From contig NZ_RBZQ01000001.1 in assembly GCF_003640395.1 (NCBI RefSeq), positions 620,001-684,000 of the forward strand: DNA of 64,000 nt, given 5' to 3'. The position numbers and the translations under genes are program-made. Source of the DNA: Stutzerimonas urumqiensis (GTDB lineage Bacteria; Pseudomonadota; Gammaproteobacteria; Pseudomonadales; Pseudomonadaceae). Below, in pieces: positions 38,028-46,397 of this stretch (within the stretch, counting starts at the first letter, position 1; each line of letters opens with the position of its first letter). The notes below the pieces were generated by a model. That model saw only the letters and a program-made list of their open reading frames with translations. It searched no databases and had not been told where the DNA came from.

Positions 38028-39481
38028 GGCGCCTGCACCGCCAGCTGCGCGAGCTGTTCGGCAAAGCCCGTTTCGTCATCGAGCTGGCGCAGGTCCAGCC
38101 AGAGGGCGTCGTCATCGATCCGGCCGATGACCGGGATGGGCAACGCCCGCAGCGCCTCTTCGAGATGGCGCAACGCCCGCCCGCGCAGGCGCTTGGGTTG
38201 CCGCGGGCGCAGGCGGAGGCCGGCGCTGGGCAGCCGTGCGACCGGTTGGGCGCCGCTGCCGATCATGCCCAGCACATCGCTCGCCGCCACGTCCCAGCCC
38301 TCGCCAAGCCGGGCCGCGAGTCGAGGCGCGAGGCGTTCGGCCTGCTCGCGGATGTCATCCTGCGGGCGGCTGAGCAGGCGCAGGGTGGTGAGTCGCTCGG
38401 CCAGCCGGTCCGGGTCGCGATACAGGCCGAGCACCGCTTCGAGCGCGGCGAGGGTCAGCTTGTCGACGCGCAGCGCGCGCTTGAGCGGGTTCTTCTTGAT
38501 GCGTTCGATCAGCTCGCGCTTGCCGACGATGATCCCGCACTGCGGGCCGCCGAGCAGCTTGTCGCCGCTGAAGGTGACGAGGTCGGCGCCGTCGCGCAGC
38601 GCCTGCTGCACGGTCGGCTCGGCCGGCAGGCCCCAGCGCGTCAGGTCGACCAGGGTGCCGCTGCCGAGGTCTTCGAGCAGCGGCAGGCCATGCTCGCGGG
38701 CGATGCCGGCAAGCTCGGCGGTGGACACGCTGGCGGTGAAGCCCTGCACGCTGTAGTTGCTCGTGTGCACGCGCATCAGCAGGCCGGTGCGCGGGCCGAT
38801 GACGGCGCGGTAATCCTTGGCGTGGGTGCGGTTGGTGGTGCCGACCTCGACCAGCTTCACCCCGGCGCGCGCCATGATGTCGGGGATGCGGAAGGCGCCG
38901 CCGATCTCGATCAGCTCGCCCCGCGAAATGACCCCTTCCTTGCGCGCGCCCAGGCTGTTGAGCGCCAGCAGCACCGCCGCGGCGTTATTGTTCACCACCG
39001 TGACCGCTTCGGCGCCGGTCAGCTCGCGCACGAGCTCGGCGATCAGCGCGTCGCGGTCGCCGCGCTTGCCGGTGGCGAGGTCGAATTCCAGGTTCAGCGG
39101 ATACCGCGCGGCGAGCGTCATCGCCTCGATCGCTTCGTCCGGCAGCAGAGCACGGCCAAGGTTGGTGTGCAGCACCGTGCCGGTGAGGTTGAAGACGCGC
39201 CGGACCCGGCTGCGATGCCGGCTGGCCAGCCGCTCGCCGGCGCGACCGGCCAGCGCGGCGTCGGTGACCTCGACCGCCTCGAGCTGGCCCTGCCGCACGG
39301 GTTCGCGCAGCTCATCGAGCAGGTTGCGCAGCTCGTCGAGCACGGCACTGCGACCGAAGCGGCGAGCCAGCGGTTCGCAAGATGCGCTGCGCAGCAGGCG
39401 GTCCAGCGAAGGCAGGCGGGTGGCGGGGCGTTGCCCGTCATGGGCGAGGGGGCTGACAGCGACGGCATGCAGATCGGCCAT
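38024..39481 (-). CDS. selA: L-seryl-tRNA(Sec) selenium transferase
   Basis: PLP enzyme that converts seryl-tRNA(Sec) to selenocysteyl-tRNA using selenophosphate. The 485-residue protein contains [40 protein letters not shown], and the cofactor Lys in [23 protein letters not shown] 39481 ([10 protein letters not shown]) gives the expected N-terminus. It is the first gene of a selA-selB operon directed toward selC and fdnG. selD, needed for selenophosphate, is not in the window. Confidence 0.95.
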   Translation of the reverse strand: MADLHAVAVSPLAHDGQRPATRLPSLDRLLRSASCEPLARRFGRSAVLDELRNLLDELREPVRQGQLEAVEVTDAALAGRAGERLASRHRSRVRRVFNLTGTVLHTNLGRALLPDEAIEAMTLAARYPLNLEFDLATGKRGDRDALIAELVRELTGAEAVTVVNNNAAAVLLALNSLGARKEGVISRGELIEIGGAFRIPDIMARAGVKLVEVGTTNRTHAKDYRAVIGPRTGLLMRVHTSNYSVQGFTASVSTAELAGIAREHGLPLLEDLGSGTLVDLTRWGLPAEPTVQQALRDGADLVTFSGDKLLGGPQCGIIVGKRELIERIKKNPLKRALRVDKLTLAALEAVLGLYRDPDRLAERLTTLRLLSRPQDDIREQAERLAPRLAARLGEGWDVAASDVLGMIGSGAQPVARLPSAGLRLRPRQPKRLRGRALRHLEEALRALPIPVIGRIDDDALWLDLRQLDDETGFAEQLAQLAVQAP

Positions 39482-39870
39482 GCGCGGCTCGTTCCTTGTG
39501 CGGAGTTCGAATGACGCGGCAGGGCGGGCAAGCACCGTGCTAGACGGTCTGGCTTGCACAACCGGGTGCCGGTCGCCGTACCGCAGAGAGCGGTCGACCC
39601 TGATCGGCCGAGAACGTTCCGTCGGTCAGGCCCGGTTTAACCCTTTTGATCAAACGGTCAATTGAACCGGTTTGTGTGATGCAGGTCTCAAACAGGTCAT
39701 TCAGGAACCTCCGCTACGGTGCAAGTCCATCCTCTGGCCTTAGGCTCACCCGCCGGTCATGCTGGCTCATTGATATTTCTGAAGAAATTCCCCTCGCCGG
39801 TCGCCTTCATCGTCTGCCGATCGAGACCGACGCCCGCCGCCGGACGCGGCCCCGCACTAAGGAGTGGTTC
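39482..39870. other. Intergenic region, promoters of selA and the stressosome operon
   Basis: No gene is supported in these 389 bases, which separate the divergent selA and rsbR-like genes. The stretch 39645-39672 is AT-richer than its surroundings and carries the palindromes TTGATCAA (39645-39652) and AACCGGTT (39665-39672). It is the likeliest place for a regulator site of the downstream operon. AAGGAG at 39859-39864 is the ribosome binding site of the rsbR-like gene. Confidence 0.4.
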
Positions 39871-40710
39871 ATGTCTTCATCCGTTCTTACCGACCTGCTG
39901 CAAAAGCACGAGGCTGCGATTCTGCAGGACTGGGTCGCCGCCCAGCGCCAGGCGGGCATCCGTGCCGATCTGATCGACGAGCAGACCGTACAGGCCAATT
40001 CTCGCGACCTGCTGCGCGTCTTCATCACCGCGGCTTCGCAAGGCACGGCCGACCTCGACGCCGAGTATTGGAAGCCGGTCAAAGCGCTGCTCCAGCGTCT
40101 GTCGCAGACCCAGAGCCGGCAGGGCTTTTCCCCGTCGGAAACGGCGACCTTCGTGTTCTCGCTCAAGGAAGTGCTGTTCAGCTACGCCCAGCGCCACACC
40201 GACCAGCCGCTCGTCTGCATCGGCGAAATCAGCCGCCTGATCGACAAGCTCGGCCTCTATAGCTTCGAATCCTTCGTCAGCACCCGCGAGACGGTCATCC
40301 GCGAGCAGCAGGAGAGCATGCTGGAGTTGTCCACGCCGGTCGTGGAGCTGTGGCAGGGCATCCTGGCGATTCCGTTGATCGGTTCGCTGGACAGCAATCG
40401 CACGCAGATCGTCATGGAGGCGTTGCTGCAGAAGATCGTCGAGACCGAGTCGGACATCGCCATCATCGACATCACCGGCGTGCCGACCGTCGACACCATG
40501 GTCGCCCAGCACCTGCTCAAGACCGTCACGGCGGCCAAGCTGATGGGCGCCAAGTGCATCATCAGTGGCATCCGCCCGCAGATCGCCGCGACCATCGTGC
40601 ACCTCGGGGTGGAGCTCGGCGACGTGGTCACCAAGTCGTCGCTGGCCGACGCCTTCCGCCTTGCTCTCAGGGAGCAGGATGTGCGTCTGGTAGCCAACAA
40701 GCCGCGTTGA
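39871..40710 (+). CDS. RsbR-like stressosome scaffold protein (RsbRD_N + STAS)
   Basis: Sensor/scaffold of a stressosome complex. The 279-residue protein has an N-terminal helical RsbR-paralogue domain (about 5-150, with LQKHEAAILQDWVAAQ) and a C-terminal STAS domain (about 160-272). The STAS domain copies Bacillus RsbR at both phosphorylation sites: Thr209 in DITGVPTVDTMVAQHLL, and Thr241 in ISGIRPQIAATIVHLGV. In Bacillus these are phosphorylated by RsbT to release it. ATG 39871 has AAGGAG seven bases upstream. It leads a six-gene operon ending at 45378. The signal sensed by the N-terminal domain is unknown. Confidence 0.9.
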   Translation: MSSSVLTDLLQKHEAAILQDWVAAQRQAGIRADLIDEQTVQANSRDLLRVFITAASQGTADLDAEYWKPVKALLQRLSQTQSRQGFSPSETATFVFSLKEVLFSYAQRHTDQPLVCIGEISRLIDKLGLYSFESFVSTRETVIREQQESMLELSTPVVELWQGILAIPLIGSLDSNRTQIVMEALLQKIVETESDIAIIDITGVPTVDTMVAQHLLKTVTAAKLMGAKCIISGIRPQIAATIVHLGVELGDVVTKSSLADAFRLALREQDVRLVANKPR

Positions 40711-40720
40711 GGAGCCTGCG

Positions 40721-41143
40721 ATGGTTGATCGGATTCCCATTCTGAAGATGGGGCGCTACCTGCTGCTGAGCATTCAGGTGGACATGCACGACCAGCTCGC
40801 GCTGGACCTGCAGGAGGACCTCACGCAGCAGATCGTCAAGCACCGGGCCAAGGGCGTGCTGATCGACATTTCCTCGCTGGAGATCGTCGACTCCTTCATT
40901 GGCCGGATGCTCGCGCACATCGCCAACGTGTCGCAGATTCTCGACGCCAAGGTCATCGTGGTCGGCATGCAGCCGGCCGTGGCCATCACCCTGGTAGAGC
41001 TGGGTCTTTCCCTGGAAGGCATCGCCACCGCACTGAATGTCGAAAAAGGCATGCGCTGGCTGGAACGCAACGTCGATGAAGACCTGAGCCTGGAGTGCGA
41101 GCGTGGGGACGACCCAGACCTTTCCGCTGAAGCAGGAGACTGA
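40721..41143 (+). CDS. RsbS-like STAS protein
   Basis: Single STAS-domain protein (140 residues) that in Bacillus forms the stressosome core with RsbR and holds RsbT inactive. Ser58 in DISSLEIVDSFIGRMLAHIA is at the site phosphorylated by RsbT, and VGMQPAVAITLVELGLSLEG matches RsbS closely. About 20 acidic residues (ending DDPDLSAEAGD) extend beyond the usual RsbS end because the frame runs 41 bases into the next gene. GGAG precedes the ATG. Confidence 0.9.
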   Translation: MVDRIPILKMGRYLLLSIQVDMHDQLALDLQEDLTQQIVKHRAKGVLIDISSLEIVDSFIGRMLAHIANVSQILDAKVIVVGMQPAVAITLVELGLSLEGIATALNVEKGMRWLERNVDEDLSLECERGDDPDLSAEAGD

Positions 41144-41501
41144 CATCGTCGTCATCCGGCAACAGGTCCGCAAGGTCGCCGAACAGGCGCGCCTGGGCCT
41201 GGTCTCGCAGACCAAGATCGTCACGGCCGCCAGCGAGATCGCGCGTAACGCGCTGATCTATGGCGGTGGCGGCGAAGCGCGGTTGACCGGGACTCAACGT
41301 GACGGGCGATCGGCGGTTCACCTGGTGATCATCGATCACGGCGCCGGCATCGAGGACCTCGACAAGGCGATGGTCGATGGCTACACCTCAGGCAACGGCC
41401 TGGGGCTGGGCCTGAGCGGTGCGCGGCGGCTGGTCGATGACTTTTCCATCCGCAGCGCACCGGGCGAGGGGACGACCGTGGAGTTATGGAAGTGGCGCTG
41501 A
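41103..41501 (+). CDS. RsbT-like serine/threonine kinase (GHKL ATPase)
   Basis: Kinase of the anti-sigma-factor type, 132 residues, predicted to phosphorylate the STAS domains of the two preceding proteins and then leave the complex to activate a partner. ATP-site motifs: N box SEIARNALIYGGGG (Asn49), G1 DHGAGIEDLDKAM (Asp79 region) and G2 SGNGLGLGLSGARRLVDD. The GTG start at 41103 lies inside the rsbS-like gene, so synthesis is coupled. In Bacillus the partner of RsbT is the phosphatase RsbU; no RsbU gene with the matching binding domain is in the window. Confidence 0.9.
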   Translation: MGTTQTFPLKQETDIVVIRQQVRKVAEQARLGLVSQTKIVTAASEIARNALIYGGGGEARLTGTQRDGRSAVHLVIIDHGAGIEDLDKAMVDGYTSGNGLGLGLSGARRLVDDFSIRSAPGEGTTVELWKWR

Positions 41502-42475
41502 TGCCCGATCAGCATCAGCAAATGATCGAGGTGAGCGACCCGGCGCATGTCGATGCGGCGCGCCGGGCCGCGGTCCGCCTGGCCGAGCGGGTACGGGCCG
41601 ACGAGCAGTGGCTCGGGCGTATCACGGTCGTCACCCAGGAGCTGGCGCGCAATCTGGTGCTCCATGCCGGTGGCGGCAGCGTGCTGCTGTCGCTGGACCG
41701 GCACGGTCTCGACCTGGTCGCCGTCGACAAGGGGCCGGGAATGGCCAACATCGCGCAGTGCCTGAGCGACAGCTATTCGACCGCCGGCACCATGGGCGCG
41801 GGGCTCGGTGCCATCCGGCGCATGTCCGATGCCTTCGATATCTACTCGCAGCCGGGCCAGGGCACGCTGGTCCATGCGCATTTCGACATCGAGCCGCCAA
41901 GCGCGGCGGGCCTGAAGGTGGGCGCCGTCTCGACGCCGTATCCCGGTGAAACGCTGTGCGGCGATGCCTGGGCGGTGCTCGGCAACCGCATCATGGTGTG
42001 CGACGGCCTCGGCCACGGGCATGCCGCGCATGAGGCGAGCCAGCGTGCGCGCAGCCTGTTTCTCGATCACGACAGCTCGATCCCCTTGCCGACGCTGATG
42101 GAGCGCCTGCACCGTGCCTTGGCCGACACGCGCGGCGGCGCCGTCGCCTTCGCCGAGATCCAGCCGGCGCGGGGGCAGGTCGAGTTCTGCGGCATCGGCA
42201 ACATCGCCGGCGTGCTGCTCGCCGAGCGCTCGCGCAGCATGGTGTCGGCCAATGGCACGGTGGGCTACAAGATCGGCCGGGTGCAGACATTCACCTACCC
42301 GTGGGACCCGGCCACGGTGCTGGTGATGAGCTCCGACGGCATCGGCACCAAGTGGGACCTGAACGGCTATCCAGGTCTGTTTCGTCGCAGCCCGGCGATC
42401 ATCGCCGCCCAGGTGCATCGCGATTTCCGGCGGCTGAACGACGACGCGACGGTCGTGGTGGTGAAGGGTGAATAG
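41501..42475 (+). CDS. RsbT-like ATPase fused to RsbX/PP2C-type phosphatase
   Basis: Two-domain protein of 324 residues. Residues of about 5-130 are a second GHKL ATPase (VTQELARNLVLHAGGG; DKGPGMANIAQCL; MGAGLGAIRRMSDAF). Residues of about 140-320 are a PP2C/SpoIIE-type phosphatase with GDAWAVLGNRIMVCDGLGHG and the second Asp in VMSSDGIGTKWDL. RsbX in Bacillus dephosphorylates RsbR and RsbS to reset the stressosome and has no ATPase domain. The ATG at 41501 overlaps the rsbT-like stop (TGATG) with GGAAG eight bases ahead; an ATG at 41486 is less well placed. Confidence 0.88.
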   Translation: MPDQHQQMIEVSDPAHVDAARRAAVRLAERVRADEQWLGRITVVTQELARNLVLHAGGGSVLLSLDRHGLDLVAVDKGPGMANIAQCLSDSYSTAGTMGAGLGAIRRMSDAFDIYSQPGQGTLVHAHFDIEPPSAAGLKVGAVSTPYPGETLCGDAWAVLGNRIMVCDGLGHGHAAHEASQRARSLFLDHDSSIPLPTLMERLHRALADTRGGAVAFAEIQPARGQVEFCGIGNIAGVLLAERSRSMVSANGTVGYKIGRVQTFTYPWDPATVLVMSSDGIGTKWDLNGYPGLFRRSPAIIAAQVHRDFRRLNDDATVVVVKGE

Positions 42476-44231
42476 TCGACGTCCGCTAACCTCGGTGACG
42501 ATCCGCGAGGAAGTCGATGTCGTCGCCTGCCGGCAGTGCGCCAAACGCATCGCCGAGTGGCTGGGCATGAGTCGCCTGGAACAGATTCGGGTGGCGACCT
42601 CGGTGTCCGAACTGGCGCGCAACATCTACCAGTACGCCGGAACCGGCAGCTTTCAGTTCCAGCTCGAGCTGGACGAGCGCGGCCAGTTGGTGGCGATGGG
42701 CTTCGAGGCCCGCGACAAGGGGCCGGGCATCGCGCAGATCGACGCCATTCTCGACGGCAGCTACGTCTCGGCGACCGGCATGGGTGTCGGCTTGCGCGGC
42801 GCGCATCGGCTAATGGACAGCTTCGAGATCGACACCGGCCCGGCGGGTACGCGTATCAGTGCCGCCAAGCGAGTGCATCCGCCGCGTCCAGCCCCGAGCG
42901 ACGCCAGCGTGCGCGCCTTCCAGGATGCGCTGGCTCACGAGGGCACAGTCGATCCGTTCCGCGAAATCCAGGTGCAGGGCGAGGAGCTGATGCTCACCAA
43001 CGCCGAGCTGGTGGCCAAGCAGCAGGAGCTGGAGGCGACCAACCTGGAGCTGGCCAGCACCAACAAAGGCGTGGTGGCGCTCTATTCGGAGCTCGAGAAG
43101 ACCGCGCAGGACCTGCAGGAGGCGAGCGAGTCCAAGAGCCGGTTCTTCTCCAACATGACGCACGAGTTCCGCACGCCCATCAACATCATCGAGAACATGT
43201 CCAAGCTGCTCCAGAGCGGGGCGGACGGCACGCTCAATCCCGAGCAGCGCAAGCAGGTCGGGTTCATCAGCGATGCGGTGAGCGAGTTGTCGCAGCTGGT
43301 CAACGAACTGCTCGACCTGGCCGAAGCGCAGTCAGGGCGCATGGACGTGGTGCCCGGCGCGTTCGGACTGGTCGACTTCATGTTGCAGCTGCGCCAGTTC
43401 GGCTCGGCGCTCTCGACCCGCTACCCGAAGGTCGACTGCCAGGTTCACCTGCCGGACCGTGACCTGCCGATGAACACGGACCGCAACCGGCTGTTCCAGA
43501 TTCTCCGCAACCTGATCAGCAATGCGATCAAGTACACGCCCCAGGGTGAGGTGAACGTGCGGGTGTTCCAGACCGACGAGCACTGCGTCGAGTTTCTCGT
43601 CGAGGACACCGGCATCGGCATTGCCGAGGAACATCAGGCACAGGTGTTCGAAGAGTTCTGCCGCATTCGTTCGCCGGGCCTGACGCATATCGAGGGCACC
43701 GGCCTCGGCTTGCCGCTGGCCAAGCGACTGGCCGGCCTGCTCAAGGGCGACCTGTCGCTCAGCAGCACGCTCGGCAAGGGCAGCCGGTTCTTCGTCCGGT
43801 TGCCGTGCGCGTTCGAGCATCAGGAAGTGCCGTCAGCCCGCGCCGGCCTGAAGGGCACCACCGTGCTGGTCATCGACGACAACGCGGCCGATCGCTATCT
43901 CGTCGGCCGGGCGCTTCAGCCGTTCGACGTGGTGCTGATCGAGGCGGACACTGCGCGCGCCAGCATCGACAAGCTGCATGCGGTGCGCCCGGACGTCATC
44001 CTGCTCGACCTCGACCTGCCGGACATCAGCGGCGAAGACCTGCTCGAAAGCATGGACTGGGCGATGCACCAGCGGGTGATCGTCAATACGGCCAAGGCGC
44101 TTGGCGAAAGCGACCGTGAGCGGCTGGCGCCGATGTGCCACGCCATCCTTGATAAGTCCCGCCCCGATTACAGCGAGGCGTTGATAGAGGCCATCGAGCG
44201 CCTCGTATGGAGTCATGCGCATGAAGGCTAA
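42468..44231 (+). CDS. Hybrid histidine kinase with N-terminal RsbT-like ATPase
   Basis: Soluble protein of 587 residues. Order: RsbT-like GHKL ATPase (about 10-135; SVSELARNIYQYAGTG, DKGPGIAQIDAIL, GMGVGLRGAHRLMDSF), coiled coil (about 165-220), HisKA with His232 in FFSNMTHEFRTPINIIENM, HATPase_c with NLISNAIKYT and GTGLGLPLAKRLAGLL, and a receiver with VLVIDDNAADRYLVG and VILLDLDLPDISGEDLL. The GTG start overlaps the phosphatase gene by eight bases. It thus carries both an anti-sigma-type kinase domain and a complete phosphorelay kinase, linking the stressosome switch to two-component signalling. Confidence 0.9.
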   Translation: MNSRRPLTSVTIREEVDVVACRQCAKRIAEWLGMSRLEQIRVATSVSELARNIYQYAGTGSFQFQLELDERGQLVAMGFEARDKGPGIAQIDAILDGSYVSATGMGVGLRGAHRLMDSFEIDTGPAGTRISAAKRVHPPRPAPSDASVRAFQDALAHEGTVDPFREIQVQGEELMLTNAELVAKQQELEATNLELASTNKGVVALYSELEKTAQDLQEASESKSRFFSNMTHEFRTPINIIENMSKLLQSGADGTLNPEQRKQVGFISDAVSELSQLVNELLDLAEAQSGRMDVVPGAFGLVDFMLQLRQFGSALSTRYPKVDCQVHLPDRDLPMNTDRNRLFQILRNLISNAIKYTPQGEVNVRVFQTDEHCVEFLVEDTGIGIAEEHQAQVFEEFCRIRSPGLTHIEGTGLGLPLAKRLAGLLKGDLSLSSTLGKGSRFFVRLPCAFEHQEVPSARAGLKGTTVLVIDDNAADRYLVGRALQPFDVVLIEADTARASIDKLHAVRPDVILLDLDLPDISGEDLLESMDWAMHQRVIVNTAKALGESDRERLAPMCHAILDKSRPDYSEALIEAIERLVWSHAHEG

Positions 44232-45378
44232 GCGGCGCATCGTCATCATCGACGACATGGATGCCAACCGGTACGTGCTGAGGAAGATCATCGCGGGCGA
44301 ATCGCGCTACGACGTGCTCGAAGCCGGCTGCGGCGCCGACGGGCTGGCGTTGATCGACGAGACGGTCGACCTGGTGATCGTCGACATCAACCTGCCCGAC
44401 ATGAGCGGTTTCGAGCTGGTGCAGGCGATGCGCGACAAGCTGGCCGGCGAGCGCATGCCGGCGGTCATCAACATCTCGGCGACCTTCGTCTCGGGAAAGG
44501 ACAAGGCCACCGGCCTGAACCAGGGCGCCCAGGCTTACCTGACGCACCCGATCAACCCGGACGAAGTGCTGGCGACCATTTCGCTGCTGCTCAAGGCCAA
44601 CAACCGCATGGAGCGCATCGAGCAGCAGCGCAACGTCGCCATCGCGCGCAGCGAAACCTTGCGCACGGAAAAGATCATGCTCGAGCGCTTCATGCGTTCG
44701 CTGAACCATGACCTGCGCTCGCCGCTGTCGTCGGCGACGATGGTGGCCAACCTCATGCGGCGCAATCCCAGCCGGCGTACCGATGACCTGATCAAGGTGC
44801 TCGAAGGGAATTTGCAGCGCATCGAGCAGATGATCAGCAATGTGCTGGACATCTCGCACATGAGCCTCGGTGGTGGCCTCAAGCTGCGTGGCGAGTCGCT
44901 TTCGCTGCGCGCGCTGCTGGACCAGGCGCTGGACAACCTGCGTTATCAGGTCGGCAACCCGCTGCGGCTGGAAGCCGAGCCCGCCGATCGCCAGGTGTTC
45001 TGGGACAAGCAGAGCTTCCTGCGCATCTTCGACAACCTGGTCATCAATGCCGCCAAGCACGGCGCCCCAGGCGAGCCGATCGACATCCGCCAGTGGGTCG
45101 ACGGCGACACCGTGGGCATCCAGGTCAGCAACGTTGGCCAGCTACCGGAGGAGGTGCTGGAGAACCTGGCCACCCCGTACTTCATCTCGACCCGCAGCGA
45201 CACCAAGGGCTGGGGGCTGGGCCTGCCGATCGTCAAGGCGCTGAGCGAGAGCTTCGGCGGAAGCGTCAACTTCGCCAACCGGGAGGGGCGGGTGCTGGTG
45301 GACGTGCGCCTGCCCATCAACATGAACAACGATGGCACCGGCATCGAGCTGGCCGGACGCACGCTCGGTAGCCACTGA
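44215..45378 (+). CDS. Receiver-histidine kinase, end of the stressosome operon
   Basis: Protein of 387 residues with an N-terminal receiver domain (IVIIDDMDANRYVLRKII; acceptor Asp57 in LVIVDINLPDMSGFELV) followed by HisKA (His165 in MRSLNHDLRSPLSSATMVAN) and HATPase_c (NLVINAAKHG; GWGLGLPIVKALSESFGG). The receiver position normally occupied by Lys before Pro is His111 (THPINPDE), which may alter phosphorylation kinetics. No DNA-binding or cyclic-di-GMP domain is present. It overlaps the previous gene by 17 bases; ATG 44221 is an alternative start. Confidence 0.88.
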   Translation: MRMKAKRRIVIIDDMDANRYVLRKIIAGESRYDVLEAGCGADGLALIDETVDLVIVDINLPDMSGFELVQAMRDKLAGERMPAVINISATFVSGKDKATGLNQGAQAYLTHPINPDEVLATISLLLKANNRMERIEQQRNVAIARSETLRTEKIMLERFMRSLNHDLRSPLSSATMVANLMRRNPSRRTDDLIKVLEGNLQRIEQMISNVLDISHMSLGGGLKLRGESLSLRALLDQALDNLRYQVGNPLRLEAEPADRQVFWDKQSFLRIFDNLVINAAKHGAPGEPIDIRQWVDGDTVGIQVSNVGQLPEEVLENLATPYFISTRSDTKGWGLGLPIVKALSESFGGSVNFANREGRVLVDVRLPINMNNDGTGIELAGRTLGSH

Positions 45379-45399
45379 TCGCCGGGCTTGGAGGTGGGT

Positions 45400-46395
45400 A
45401 TGCGGACAATCGTCTTCAGCACTCAGCCGTATGACCGGCGGTTCCTCGACGAAGCCAACGCCGCGCGACCACCTGCCGAGCGCTTCCTGATCGATTACCA
45501 GGAAGCGGCCCTTGACGCCCGCACCGCTGCGCTCGCCGAGGGTTACGAGGCGGTCTGCGTGTTCGTCAACGATGTGGTCGACGAGACCGTCCTGCAGGCG
45601 CTGGTGAAGTCGGGTGTGCGCGCCGTGCTGCTGCGGTGCGCCGGCTTCAATAATGTCGATCCGGACGCGGCCCGCCGGCTCGGCATCGCCATTGCCCGCG
45701 TGCCGGCGTACTCACCCGAGGCGGTAGCCGAGCACACGCTGGCGCTGATCCTGACGCTCAACCGCAAGACGCACCGGGCCTTCAACCGGGTGCGAGAGGG
45801 CAACTTCCGACTCGAAGGGCTGCTGGGCAGTACCCTGCATGGCAAGACGGCCGGTGTCATCGGGCTCGGCAGAATAGGCCTCGCTACGGCGAGAATCCTG
45901 CGCGGCTTCGGCTGCCAGGTGCTCGGTCACGATCCCGTTGTGCCGCCCGGTTTCGTCGAGCTGGGACGCGAGGTGGCGCTGGATGAATTGCTGGCGACAG
46001 CCGACATCGTGTCGCTGCATTGCCCGCTCACCGAACAGACCCGTCACCTCATCGATGCGCGCAGCCTGGGCCTGATGAAAACCGGCGCCATGCTGGTCAA
46101 TACGTCGCGCGGCGCACTGATCGATACCGGCGCCGTGATCGAGGCGCTGAAGACGCGCCAGCTGGGCGCTCTGGCGATCGATGTCTACGAGCAGGAGGCC
46201 GAGCTGTTCTTCCGCGATCGTTCCGGCGAAATCATCGATGACGATGTCTTCCAGCGGCTGATGACCTTCCCTAATGTGCTGGTGACCGGTCACCAGGGCT
46301 TCTTCACGGTGGAGGCGCTGCGCGAGATCAGCGAGACGACGCTGGATAACCTCGCCTGCCTGCGTAGCGGGCGTCCCTGTCCGAACGCGCTCTGA
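45400..46395 (+). CDS. ldhA: D-lactate dehydrogenase, NAD-dependent
   Basis: Fermentative 2-hydroxyacid dehydrogenase reducing pyruvate to D-lactate. The 331-residue protein has the NAD motif GVIGLGRIGLATARIL, the substrate Arg in NTSRGALIDTGAV, and the catalytic Glu and His in VYEQEAELFF and VTGHQGFFT, as in E. coli LdhA. GGAGGTGGG just before ATG 45400 is a strong ribosome binding site. It starts 21 bases after the stressosome operon on the same strand, so read-through co-transcription is possible. It abuts the convergent MFS gene. Confidence 0.93.
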   Translation: MRTIVFSTQPYDRRFLDEANAARPPAERFLIDYQEAALDARTAALAEGYEAVCVFVNDVVDETVLQALVKSGVRAVLLRCAGFNNVDPDAARRLGIAIARVPAYSPEAVAEHTLALILTLNRKTHRAFNRVREGNFRLEGLLGSTLHGKTAGVIGLGRIGLATARILRGFGCQVLGHDPVVPPGFVELGREVALDELLATADIVSLHCPLTEQTRHLIDARSLGLMKTGAMLVNTSRGALIDTGAVIEALKTRQLGALAIDVYEQEAELFFRDRSGEIIDDDVFQRLMTFPNVLVTGHQGFFTVEALREISETTLDNLACLRSGRPCPNAL

Positions 46396-46397
46396 AG

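Noticed and set aside
39871-45378. A conventional sigma-B type operon
   Set aside because: No RsbV, RsbW or sigma factor gene follows the RsbRST-like genes; output must be different or encoded elsewhere.
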